NCBI GenBank assembly: GCA_964459305.1
Contig: CAYWNA010000008.1
Coordinates: forward strand, 1-64,000
Reading direction: 5' to 3'
Length of the DNA stretch: 64,000 bases
Source of the DNA: CAYWNA01 sp964459305
GTDB lineage: Bacteria; Planctomycetota; Planctomycetia; Pirellulales; Pirellulaceae
Shown here: positions 10,421 through 18,334 of the stretch, one piece after another
How positions within the stretch are numbered: position 1 is the first letter of the stretch
Layout of the letters: each line of letters begins with the position of its first letter
Program-made: the position numbers and the translations under genes
The notes under the pieces: generated by a model
Databases searched by the model: none
The model's input: the letters and a program-made list of their open reading frames with translations, nothing else
What the model was told of the DNA's origin: nothing

Positions 10421-11764
10421 ATGAGCAATCCCGCAGGTAGTGCGGCAAACGACTTGAAACGCTGGCAGGCAAGGATTTTCTGCTCCGTGTGGATTACTTA
10501 CTTTGCTTACTACTTGTGCCGGTACAACATGCCCATTGCAAAGTCGCGGATGTGCGATGCTTATTCTTGGAGCAATGAAGATATCGGCATCGTTTTCACG
10601 GCCTTATTAGGCATGTATGCGGTGGGGCAATTCGTCAACGGCCAGCTTGCCGACCGGTTCGGAACCCGAACGATCGCCAGTCTGGGAGTTCTCGGCTCGG
10701 TGATCATGAACTTGGCGGTCTTCGCCGTGGTGCTCATGACGGAGCCCGGGTCCGTGAATTCCGAGAGCGTGCTTTTGTGGATCGCGATCTTCTGGGGTGC
10801 CAACGGGTTTCTCCAGGCCATGGGTTGGTCGCCGATGGTCCGCGTGATGGCCCATTGGTTCCCGGCAAGCCGGCGCGGCAAAGTGATGGGCGTGATGGGC
10901 ACTTGTTACCAGTTCGGCGGCGCGTTTTCGTGGTTCTTGGCCTTTTTTCTCACCGGCTATTATGTACAGGAGATGGGCGGAGACTGGCGCAGCGTATTCA
11001 TCGTGCCGGCGGTATTGTTTGCCATCGTCGGCGTAATCTTCTACCTCCTGATCCGCGATCGCCCTGAGGACGTGGGGCTGCCGACGGTGGAGCCCGACGA
11101 GCCGCACTCGGCGGACGGGGACCAAGCGTCGCATCCATCGATCACGGGTAACATCCTCAGAACGCTGAAGAACCCATATATATGGATCGTGGCGTTCTCG
11201 TTCTTTCTTCTCGACGTGACCCGTTACGGGTTTGTGAACTGGCTGCCTGCGTATCTGGACGAACACGACGCTGAAATCGCCTCGTCGGTTTTCGCGAACA
11301 CCAAGATGGCGATGAAGCGGTGCATTCACCCCTTGGCGGGAGCGTTGGGGGCGGTTGTGGCAGGCTGGGCCACCGACCGGTTCTTCGGCGGGCGGCGGGC
11401 GCCGGTGATCGCGATTCTGTTGGCGTTGCTCGGAGCGTTCGCCATTCTCTTCCCCTATATCGACCCCACCAATACCTGGCTTGTGATCACTGTCGTGGCA
11501 CTCATCGGCTTCTGCACCTACGGACCACATATTCTGATGGTCGGCCATGCGGCACAAGATTTCGGCAAGAAGTCCGGTGCTGCCGGCGCGGCCGGTTTCA
11601 TCGACGGGATGGGCTACATCGGCGCCGCCCTCACCGGCTGGGGCGCGGGCAAGCTGATCGATTCTCACGGGTTTGAGTTCACCTTTGTGATATTCGGCCT
11701 TGCCGCAGTTGTCGGTGCGGCGCTTGCCTGTCTCCTCTGGAAAATAGGGCCGAAGACGCATTAA
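10421..11764 (+). CDS. MFS transporter, organophosphate:phosphate antiporter (GlpT/UhpT-like) type
   Basis: 447 residues with about 12 membrane segments. The start RIFCSVWITYFAYYLCRYNM followed by PIAKSRM is typical of the GlpT/UhpT/PgtP branch of the major facilitator superfamily. The A-loop LADRFGTRT follows helix 2, and a cytoplasmic loop near residue 220 separates the two halves. The ATG at 10421 is preferred over an in-frame TTG at 10406 because TGGGAG lies 8 bases upstream. It is followed 30 bases later by the UroD-like gene, so the two are probably co-transcribed. Likely cargo is a phosphorylated or phosphonate-like organic anion, inferred from family and neighbours only. Confidence 0.85.
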   Translation: MSNPAGSAANDLKRWQARIFCSVWITYFAYYLCRYNMPIAKSRMCDAYSWSNEDIGIVFTALLGMYAVGQFVNGQLADRFGTRTIASLGVLGSVIMNLAVFAVVLMTEPGSVNSESVLLWIAIFWGANGFLQAMGWSPMVRVMAHWFPASRRGKVMGVMGTCYQFGGAFSWFLAFFLTGYYVQEMGGDWRSVFIVPAVLFAIVGVIFYLLIRDRPEDVGLPTVEPDEPHSADGDQASHPSITGNILRTLKNPYIWIVAFSFFLLDVTRYGFVNWLPAYLDEHDAEIASSVFANTKMAMKRCIHPLAGALGAVVAGWATDRFFGGRRAPVIAILLALLGAFAILFPYIDPTNTWLVITVVALIGFCTYGPHILMVGHAAQDFGKKSGAAGAAGFIDGMGYIGAALTGWGAGKLIDSHGFEFTFVIFGLAAVVGAALACLLWKIGPKTH

Positions 11765-11794
11765 GAGGATCCAGCAACATAAAGGCTACGCCCC

Positions 11795-12886
11795 ATGGAT
11801 GCACGCGAACGAGTCTCCCTCGCCCTTGCTCACAAAGAGCCTGACCGTGTCCCCGTCGACTACTGGGCCACCTCGACCGTCACCCAGAGGATGATGGAAC
11901 ATTTTGGGCTGGCCAGCCAGGAGGAGTTGTTGGAGCACCTGGACGTCGACTTCCGCTACATCGACGGCCCAAGGTATGTTGGTCCCGAACCCAACGTGCG
12001 CGAGGACGGCAACGTCGAAGATCACTGGGGCGTGCCTCGGGTGCGCGTCGAAGTGGGTTCGGGCTGGCAGACCAGCGTTTACCAAGAGGTGCTCGATTTT
12101 CCCCTCCAAGACGCCGCATCGATCGACGAGGTGCGCGACTATCCCAAGTGGCCCAGCCCCGATTGGTTCGACTACGACTGTGTCGGCGACCAGGTGGCCA
12201 AAGCCCGACGGACGGGCAAGGTCGTGGTTTTCATGGGGGATCGGATGAATCGCGCCGCGCAGCTCAAACCGGCCATGTACGTCCGCGGCATCGACCAGAT
12301 CCTCATCGATGTCGCTCTGGACCCGGACATCGCCGAGTACATCTTTCAGCGAATCACGGCTTTCTACCTGGAATACGTCCGGCGTACGTTCGAGGCGGCC
12401 AACGGTGGAATCGACATTTTCATGATGGGTGACGATTTCGGCACGCAGAAGGGCCTCTTCATGTCGCCGGATATGTGGCGAAGGTTCCTCCGTCCCGGGT
12501 TCAAGGCGTTCATCGATCTGGCGAGAGGCTACGGTTCGAAGGTTGCCCACCACTCCTGCGGCTCGATCAAGCCTATCATCCCCGACCTGATTGAATGTGG
12601 GCTGGATATCCTGAACCCCGTTCAGCCCGATGTCGATGACATGGATCGCAGGGAGTTGAAGAGTCGGTTTGGCGATCGCCTCTGTTTTCACGGATCGATG
12701 TCCATTCAGCGGACCCTGCCTTTCGGCACACCCGACGACGTCCGCAACGAGGTGCGGGAACGCTTCGAGACGCTCGGTCCCGGCGGCGGGTTCATCTTCT
12801 GCACGGCGCACAACATCCAGGCGGATACTCCCACTGAGAACGCCGTGGCCCTGTTCGACGCGTATCGGACGTTGGGCCGGTACTGA
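11795..12886 (+). CDS. UroD-superfamily protein, corrinoid methyltransferase (MtaA/CmuA)-like
   Basis: 363 residues covering a full UroD/URO-D_CIMS barrel, starting MDARERVSLALAHKEPDRVP. Residues H253-S-C255 (in AHHSCGSIKP) and C336 (in FIFCTAHN) match the His-X-Cys...Cys zinc site of corrinoid:thiol methyltransferases. True uroporphyrinogen decarboxylases lack this site, so haem synthesis is unlikely. No corrinoid-binding protein is encoded nearby, so the methyl donor and acceptor cannot be named. It sits between an organophosphate-type transporter and a zinc dehydrogenase, 19 bases upstream of the latter, suggesting a catabolic operon. Confidence 0.8.
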   Translation: MDARERVSLALAHKEPDRVPVDYWATSTVTQRMMEHFGLASQEELLEHLDVDFRYIDGPRYVGPEPNVREDGNVEDHWGVPRVRVEVGSGWQTSVYQEVLDFPLQDAASIDEVRDYPKWPSPDWFDYDCVGDQVAKARRTGKVVVFMGDRMNRAAQLKPAMYVRGIDQILIDVALDPDIAEYIFQRITAFYLEYVRRTFEAANGGIDIFMMGDDFGTQKGLFMSPDMWRRFLRPGFKAFIDLARGYGSKVAHHSCGSIKPIIPDLIECGLDILNPVQPDVDDMDRRELKSRFGDRLCFHGSMSIQRTLPFGTPDDVRNEVRERFETLGPGGGFIFCTAHNIQADTPTENAVALFDAYRTLGRY

Positions 12887-12905
12887 GTGGCGACGAGGAT
12901 CGAGC

Positions 12906-13997
12906 ATGGACGAGAATTCACGTGCGATGGTGTTCCATGGGACCGGGCGGCCGCTTGAGCTGCGCCGATATCCTCTGCCCCGACTGAATGAAGGCGAAGT
13001 CTTCGTTCGGATCACTTGTTGTACGCTGTGCGGCAGTGATATCCACACGTTCGGGGGTCGCAGGTCGACCCCCCATCCCACGATACTTGGGCATGAGATC
13101 ATCGGCCGCGTCGCCGAACTTCCAAAGGGACCGGAAGTGTGCGACTACGGAGGAACTCCGCTGAGGATCGGGGATCGGGTCACTTGGTCTTTGACCGCCA
13201 GTTGCGGATCTTGCTTTTTCTGCATGGACGGGTTGCCGCAGAAGTGCGAACGGTTGTTCAAGTACGGTCACGAACGGATTTCCGATCGGCATCCGCTGAG
13301 CGGCGGGCTGGCCGACTATTGCCACCTCGCGGCCGGGACGGCAGTTTTTCGCTTACCGTCAGCATTGTCCGACGCGGTCGCTTGCCCTGCCAACTGTGCC
13401 ACGGCGACGGTCGCGGCTGCCCTGCGCTATGCCGGCCCGTGCGAAGGCCGCGTCGTACTCATCCAGGGAGCAGGCATGCTCGGTCTGACCGCGACAGCCA
13501 TGGCCACCGCTGGCGGCGCACGCGAGGTCATCGTATGCGACACGATGGCCCAGCGTCTCCAGCGAGCTTCGAGTTTCGGTGCTACACGAACGGCACATGT
13601 GGATGACGACGGCAACGCGCTCCGCGCAGCCGTGGATCAGGCGACTTCCGGACGCCGAGTTGATGTTGCCATCGACGTGAGCGGCGACCCAGCGGCCGTA
13701 GAGACCGGAGTCGAACTGCTTCGGGTCGGCGGTCGCTACGTGTTGGTTGGTGCGGTTAGTCCCACACGCCCCGTGTCGCTGTCTGCCGAAATGATCGTTC
13801 GTAATATTCTGTACATCCAAGGCATACACAACTATGCACCTCAGGATCTCCGCACCGCCTTGATGTTCCTGCAAGACAAACACGGAGAATTCCCGTTTGA
13901 TGAACTGGTTACCGAGACGTTTGCCTTGGAAGATGCCGATGAGGCTTTCCGCCATGCCTCGCATAGTGGCGTCCTGCGCGTGGCCGTGAAGACGTAG
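12906..13997 (+). CDS. Zinc-dependent alcohol dehydrogenase, phosphonate-catabolism-associated type
   Basis: 363 residues of the medium-chain dehydrogenase family. Catalytic zinc ligands are visible as C42 (LCGSD) and H63-E64 (LGHE). Structural zinc cysteines are C100, C103, C106 and C114. The NAD(P)-binding loop is GAGMLG near residue 180. The GLPQKC...KYGHE segment resembles the subgroup named 'putative phosphonate catabolism associated alcohol dehydrogenase'. The ATG at 12906 is chosen because it lies 19 bases after the preceding stop with GAGG upstream; the frame upstream is inside the UroD-like gene. It would oxidise an alcohol made or imported by the cluster. The substrate is not shown by sequence. 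Confidence 0.85.
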   Translation: MDENSRAMVFHGTGRPLELRRYPLPRLNEGEVFVRITCCTLCGSDIHTFGGRRSTPHPTILGHEIIGRVAELPKGPEVCDYGGTPLRIGDRVTWSLTASCGSCFFCMDGLPQKCERLFKYGHERISDRHPLSGGLADYCHLAAGTAVFRLPSALSDAVACPANCATATVAAALRYAGPCEGRVVLIQGAGMLGLTATAMATAGGAREVIVCDTMAQRLQRASSFGATRTAHVDDDGNALRAAVDQATSGRRVDVAIDVSGDPAAVETGVELLRVGGRYVLVGAVSPTRPVSLSAEMIVRNILYIQGIHNYAPQDLRTALMFLQDKHGEFPFDELVTETFALEDADEAFRHASHSGVLRVAVKT

Positions 13998-14044
13998 CAG
14001 GATTCGCGAATCGGGAAGACGTAAACACGGCGACGGAGAGTCCC

Positions 14045-14590
14045 ATGGACCAGAAGAGTCATAGGCAGATCCTTCAAGAAGGCCCTTTCGTTCGGCTTGT
14101 GCGTCAGGATGGTTGGGAATGGGCCGAGAGGACAAACAATTCGGGCGTCGTCGCAATTGTGGCGATCACCGAAGATGATGAAATCGTGCTGACGGAACAA
14201 TACCGCCGGCCTCTGGACGCGCGCGTGCTCGATCTGCCGATGGGACTGTCCGGCGATGTCCACGGCGCCGAAGAAGAAGATATGCGCGAAGCCGCGCGAC
14301 GGGAACTCCTGGAGGAAACCGGTCATGAAGCCGCTCGGCTGGAGCCGCTGTGCGAGGGGCCAACTTCCGCCGGTTTGACGAACGAGGTGCTGACCATCTT
14401 CATGGCGCGCGGTGCCCGTCGAGTCGGGGACGGAGGTGGTGATGAGACCGAGGATATCGAGGTCCACCTGGTTCCGCTCGACCGAGCCGAAGACTGGTTG
14501 GAGCGGAAAGGTGCCAGCGGTGTGTGGCTCGATCCAAAGATTTACGCCGGGTTGTACTTCGCCGACCGGCACGTTCAACCTGACGAATAG
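14045..14590 (+). CDS. NUDIX hydrolase, ADP-ribose pyrophosphatase-like
   Basis: 181 residues. The Nudix box is seen as E78-x7-R86-E87-L-L-E90-E91-T-G93; the Gly that normally begins the box is displaced by an acidic insertion (GDVHGAEEED). The upstream strand VAIVAITEDDEIVLTEQYR is typical of ADP-ribose or GDP-mannose pyrophosphatases. It probably hydrolyses a nucleoside diphosphate sugar with Mg2+. It lies 47 bases after the dehydrogenase and may belong to the same transcript; it could equally be a housekeeping gene. Confidence 0.8.
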   Translation: MDQKSHRQILQEGPFVRLVRQDGWEWAERTNNSGVVAIVAITEDDEIVLTEQYRRPLDARVLDLPMGLSGDVHGAEEEDMREAARRELLEETGHEAARLEPLCEGPTSAGLTNEVLTIFMARGARRVGDGGGDETEDIEVHLVPLDRAEDWLERKGASGVWLDPKIYAGLYFADRHVQPDE

Positions 14591-14627
14591 ACCGACGGTC
14601 TGACTCCGCTGACGCTGGAATCCATGA

Positions 14628-14711
14628 TTTTCGGGAGGGCGAGGCTCCTGCCGAGCCGCGCGTTGGTGCCAAGAATCCGTCTCCGCAGGAGCTTCGCCCT
14701 CCCAATTCCCG
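14628..14711. repeat. Family C palindromic repeat, copy 1
   Basis: Left arm GGGAGGGCGAGGCTCCTGC (14633-14651) and right arm GCAGGAGCTTCGCCCTCCC (14685-14703) pair with one mismatch. The outer sequence is TTTTCGG on the left and AATTCCCGGACGCC on the right. A second copy with the same flanks lies at 58156-58243. When translated it yields spurious peptides of the GSAGASPS / WEGEAPAE type. The remaining bases up to 14874 show nothing else. Confidence 0.85.
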
Positions 14712-14874
14712 GACGCCCTCACCTAGCTTCGCTCGCGAATACTGCGGCGATTGGGCTGTTGGGGGCGTTTGGCCCGCAACGGCGTTCGGGCTGCTTGGCC
14801 GCAGGCGATATCTGCGGTATCCTTATTTGGAGGTGGCGGAGAGTATCGTAGGCGAAGTGCGGGAGTGGTGAACG

Positions 14875-15639
14875 ATGGCATTTCTGTTTCAGTGTCCTCA
14901 GTGCGCCAATGTGTTGCAGGCCCAGGAAGGCCAAGCGGGGCAACAGTGCAATTGTCCCATGTGTCAGGCGTTGTTCGTCATTCCCGCTCCCGTTTTGCCC
15001 AAAGCACAGCCGGTCTCCCCTCTGCCCGGCCCCGTGCCGGCGTCTACGCCGGCGCCATCGGATTCTCATGTCACGCTCCCCGGTATGGGGGCAGCCCCAT
15101 CCGCAACGGCGCCATCGGATTCCCACCCTCAGCTACCAGGTGCCAATGCGACACCGTCCCCGCCTGCGGCGCCGTCGGATTCGGAGGCTCAGTTTCCGGG
15201 CTTCAACGTACCGCAGACGCCCGGCACTCCATCGGATTCGCGTGCTGGTTTTCCCGGCATCGATGTGAAGCCGGAGCCAAGGCCGTCGAAGCCGCCGGCC
15301 CGGAAAGCGTCCAAACCAGCACCGAAGCCGAAGAAACCGGCCGCGCAAAAGGCTTTCGACGTGCAGGATTCCGAACTCCTGCACATCCCATGTCCACAGT
15401 GCAAGAAGGTCCTGGAGACTCCGGTGGAAATGCTGCACCAGGATGTCGTGTGCCCGCACTGCCAGACGCCGTTTTCCCTGCACCTGCGCGACAGCGTCGA
15501 GTACAGGAAGAAGAAAGAACGGCAACAGAGGGTCAAGGAGCGCAGAACGAACTACGGCTGGCTGTTCGGGGGCATCGCCGTGGTGGCTCTGGTGATCATC
15601 TTCTTGGTGTATCTGATAATGTCCTCGCCGGGCGAATAA
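14875..15639 (+). CDS. Zinc-ribbon membrane protein with Pro-rich repeats
   Basis: 254 residues. An N-terminal zinc ribbon (C7-P-Q-C10 with a CNCPMC knuckle) is followed by four spaced repeats of about 20 residues built on [AT]PSDS...PG (residues ~60-125). A basic Pro/Lys segment and a second ribbon (CPQCKKVL...CPHCQTPF, ~174-200) come next. A single C-terminal membrane helix (WLFGGIAVVALVIIFLVYLI) ends the protein. Similar ribbon-plus-tail proteins are common in planctomycetes without known function; a tail-anchored cytoplasmic metal or nucleic-acid binder is possible. It converges with the next gene, leaving 8 bases between stops. Confidence 0.75.
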   Translation: MAFLFQCPQCANVLQAQEGQAGQQCNCPMCQALFVIPAPVLPKAQPVSPLPGPVPASTPAPSDSHVTLPGMGAAPSATAPSDSHPQLPGANATPSPPAAPSDSEAQFPGFNVPQTPGTPSDSRAGFPGIDVKPEPRPSKPPARKASKPAPKPKKPAAQKAFDVQDSELLHIPCPQCKKVLETPVEMLHQDVVCPHCQTPFSLHLRDSVEYRKKKERQQRVKERRTNYGWLFGGIAVVALVIIFLVYLIMSSPGE

Positions 15640-15647
15640 GGATTCGC

Positions 15648-16532
15648 TCAGTTCTTTCCACCGTCCTTGTCCAGCAGCACGCGTCCGTCGGAATTCTTCT
15701 TGCCGGGTTGCCGGAACCCGTACGTGACGAGTTCGCCCATGTCAAACGGGAAGTCCTTTTTCGTGGCCAGCGTCTTGGCACGTCGCGCCAGATTATCTCG
15801 CGTGACCCGCTCGTCGCGCGGCAGAGCCAGAAGGATCTTGTTCCCCCTGGCCCGGACATCCAAGATGTAGAGTTCGTTGAAGACGTCTTGATAGGTTCGG
15901 ACCATGGAATCGTAGAGCGGATTCGAGCCGCGGCTCCAGATGTTTCCAACGGCGATGCCCTTGGGGGCCAATGCCCGGCGCACCGCCTGAAGAAACTCCC
16001 GCGTCGCCAAGTGGTAGGGGACGTTCTCACTGCCGAAGGCATCAAGAAAGATGACATCGTAGGGCTCCCGGCACTCTTCGATAAACCGTCGTCCGTCATC
16101 CGCATAGGCGTGCATCGTGGCATCCTCGCGGAATCCGAAGAACTTCTTTGCCACGTAGATCACGTCTGGATCGATGTCGACCACGTCGATCGTTGTTTGC
16201 GGGTAGTGCTTGTGGAGAAAGCTGGGAATCGTGCCTCCACCCAGGCCAATAATCAGAATGCGCCGCGGCTCGTCGACGAACGCCAGTCCGATCGGCATGA
16301 CCCGCGCGTATGGAAGTTCGATGTGGTCGGGGTCTCCAACCTTAACAACGCTCTGCCGGGCCCCGTTCTTCTCGAACAGCAAGGTACGCAAACCTTCGTC
16401 GTCCTCGGTCACCACGATGGTGTTGTAGGCCGATTCCTTTTCGAACAGGACCTTCTGGTCCGCCGGCGCGATGACGCAAAGGGTCAGGAGCCCCAGAAAT
16501 CCGAGGAAAAGCAGGAGTTTTCGGCTGATCAT
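15648..16532 (-). CDS. Secreted or membrane-anchored spermidine-synthase-like protein
   Basis: 294 residues with an N-terminal signal or anchor (KLLLFLGFLGLLTLCVIAPA), then a spermidine-synthase-type Rossmann domain. The binding loop is IIGLGGGTIPSFLHKH, the acidic strand IDVVDIDP, and the active-site region FLDAFGSENVPYHL. The last replaces the (D/E)SSDP gate of true spermidine synthases, so polyamine synthesis is uncertain. Export of an aminopropyl-transferase fold is unusual but recurs in planctomycetes. A second, polytopic relative lies at 20092. Confidence 0.75.
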   Translation of the reverse strand: MISRKLLLFLGFLGLLTLCVIAPADQKVLFEKESAYNTIVVTEDDEGLRTLLFEKNGARQSVVKVGDPDHIELPYARVMPIGLAFVDEPRRILIIGLGGGTIPSFLHKHYPQTTIDVVDIDPDVIYVAKKFFGFREDATMHAYADDGRRFIEECREPYDVIFLDAFGSENVPYHLATREFLQAVRRALAPKGIAVGNIWSRGSNPLYDSMVRTYQDVFNELYILDVRARGNKILLALPRDERVTRDNLARRAKTLATKKDFPFDMGELVTYGFRQPGKKNSDGRVLLDKDGGKN

Positions 16533-16566
16533 TGGATCGAATCCTGTAGAGCAGACGCATGAATTC

Positions 16567-16695
16567 GTTTAACCGCAGCGGCCAACGGCCCGCGCGTCGG
16601 CGGGAGCGTTGTACCGCGTCTTTTCTCGACGGCGTGATTCACGGAGAACGCAGAGGTTGCTCCCATGCGCGGCCCGTTGGGCACTGCGGTTAGAC
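16567..16695. repeat. Family F inverted repeat (MITE-like), single copy
   Basis: The 29-nt ends, 16567-16595 and 16667-16695, are inverted copies: both read inward as GTYTAACCGCAG, then GCCAACGG and CGCGC with about four differences. The 71-nt middle contains ACGGAGAACGCAGAG. It sits upstream of the gene at 16903. Just after it, GACGAGAC/GTCTCGTC forms a small palindrome. Only one copy is present here, so the element status is inferred from the terminal symmetry. The rest of the gap to 16902 holds nothing I can support. Confidence 0.65.
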
Positions 16696-16902
16696 GACGA
16701 GACTGTCTCGTCATTGACCCTATTGTTGATCCTCAGGGCCGGCTACGCAAGAGTGAGGGGCGTTCAACAAAGGCGATGGCATCCACGCTTGACTCATTAC
16801 ACGCCGGGTAGAGTTGTCTAGAATGGTCTTTGTGTGTCGTGCCAAACTGAGAGGCGAACGTCCCTGCAGTCACATCGATCGATTTGTTATGGGAGCCACA
16901 AC

Positions 16903-18297
16903 GTGAGTAGTCTAACCGTATTCCAACTTGCGACGATCGCGGTGCTGGCAGCCGGTCCGGTGGTCGCTGCCGAGCAAGTGCAGCAGCCGATTGTTGAAAT
17001 CGAAGAAGACGTGTACAGCTTCGAGCCGGCAAACAATGGTTCTGGCCCGATGTGGTGCCGCGGTTCGACGTGCCTAGTGCGTATTCGAGACGACGTGTTT
17101 GCGAGTGGCATCGAGACCGTGAAACAGTATAAGCCGCTGAACAACTGCCGCTGGACGCTGTTCAAACGGACTGCAGACGACTGGCGGCTTCAGCAAATGG
17201 ACGAGAAAGGACGGACGCGGGAGCCGTGCCCAATCGTTGGCTTTCCCGACGGCCGATTGTTCTTATCTGCCAATCCCACGCTCACCAGTCCCGAAAACCG
17301 TGCCGGCCCGGCGCGGCCGGAAATCCTGCAATTCGACTCGTCCGTACCAAAGTCGCCGTTTGAGCCGATTCTGCCAGAATGGGACGGCTCGCCGCGGTTT
17401 ACCGAGCATTCGTATCGGAGTTTCGCCGCCGATGGTGCGGCGCGTGAGCTGATCCTGTTTCAGAACATCGGCTACACGCATGCGGAATGGGCCTTTCGGG
17501 ATGCCGAGGGGAATTGGGCAGCCAATGGGAAACTGAAATGGCCGTGGGGTGCGGAGTACGACAAGCCGCAGCCGATCCGCGTTTGCTATCCTAACGTCAT
17601 GCTCATGGATCGCGCCGTGCATTTCTGCGGCGTCAGCGATGTGATCGAGCCCTACAAGGAATGGCGGGCGTACAAAAAGCAACTCACGGGGCGGGATTGG
17701 GATTATGATTTCAGACGGCTGTTCTACACCTGGACCGATGACATCCGCGGTGGCGAGTTCCACGAGTGGGTAGAAATCGCCAGTCGAGACAAGACGTGCG
17801 GGTGGGTCTTTCCGTGCGACTTGTGGGTGGCTCCGGATCGTTCCGTCCATATTCTGTGGACGGAACGGGCGATTGACACGCGGATGCGAGCGAAGTTCTT
17901 TCCCAAAGCGAAACAGTCGACCGCCCTGAACTACGCGGTCGTCCGCAGCGGGAAGGTCGTCTCTCGGCGCACGTTGGTCCTGGCCGAGGAAGGCGGCTCG
18001 AACGAAATCGCAAACGCTGCCCGTTTTCAAGTGACGCCAGAGAACCGGCTGTTCGTATTCTATTATGTGAGCGGGACCGACACGGCGGGTGACCGCGTGT
18101 CTGAAAACCGCTTGCTGGAGTTGAGGGCCGACGGCATTGAGAGCGAGTCGGTGAAGATCCCCATGAAGCACCCGCTCAGCGCGTACTTTACGGCCACGGT
18201 ACGCGGAGGCTCTCCGCCGTCGAATGTCCTGGATTTGCTCGGCACCCGCGCCGGTGTTGCCAACACGATCAGTTACGCCCGAATACGTTTGTGGTAG
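16903..18297 (+). CDS. Secreted beta-propeller-like protein of unknown function
   Basis: 464 residues from a GTG at 16903, chosen because GGGAG lies 7 bases upstream and the product begins with a clean signal peptide (SSLTVFQLATIAVLAAGPVV). The in-frame ATG at 16834 would add a non-signal leader. The mature protein has regularly spaced aromatic/Asp motifs (WTLFKRTADDW, WAFRDAEGNW, YTWTDDIRGGE, HILWTER) typical of BNR/sialidase-like propellers, but no clear Asp-box or catalytic set. Several cysteines suggest disulfides. The SIS-domain gene starts 37 bases downstream, so co-transcription and a role in glycan use are plausible but unproven. Confidence 0.7.
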   Translation: MSSLTVFQLATIAVLAAGPVVAAEQVQQPIVEIEEDVYSFEPANNGSGPMWCRGSTCLVRIRDDVFASGIETVKQYKPLNNCRWTLFKRTADDWRLQQMDEKGRTREPCPIVGFPDGRLFLSANPTLTSPENRAGPARPEILQFDSSVPKSPFEPILPEWDGSPRFTEHSYRSFAADGAARELILFQNIGYTHAEWAFRDAEGNWAANGKLKWPWGAEYDKPQPIRVCYPNVMLMDRAVHFCGVSDVIEPYKEWRAYKKQLTGRDWDYDFRRLFYTWTDDIRGGEFHEWVEIASRDKTCGWVFPCDLWVAPDRSVHILWTERAIDTRMRAKFFPKAKQSTALNYAVVRSGKVVSRRTLVLAEEGGSNEIANAARFQVTPENRLFVFYYVSGTDTAGDRVSENRLLELRADGIESESVKIPMKHPLSAYFTATVRGGSPPSNVLDLLGTRAGVANTISYARIRLW

Positions 18298-18334
18298 CAG
18301 GAGATCGTTCGAATTGTGTTGCAGGAGGAGCGTT

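Noticed and set aside
11795..12886. Annotation as haem-pathway uroporphyrinogen decarboxylase (hemE)
   Set aside because: The His-x-Cys...Cys metal site and catabolic neighbours fit the methyltransferase branch; the hemE N-terminal RQAGRY-type motif is not present.
14751..16562. 603-codon plus-strand frame across 14751-16562
   Set aside because: It overlaps the zinc-ribbon gene in another frame and the spermidine-synthase-like gene on the opposite strand, both with clear domains. The product has no motif and is very Arg-rich.
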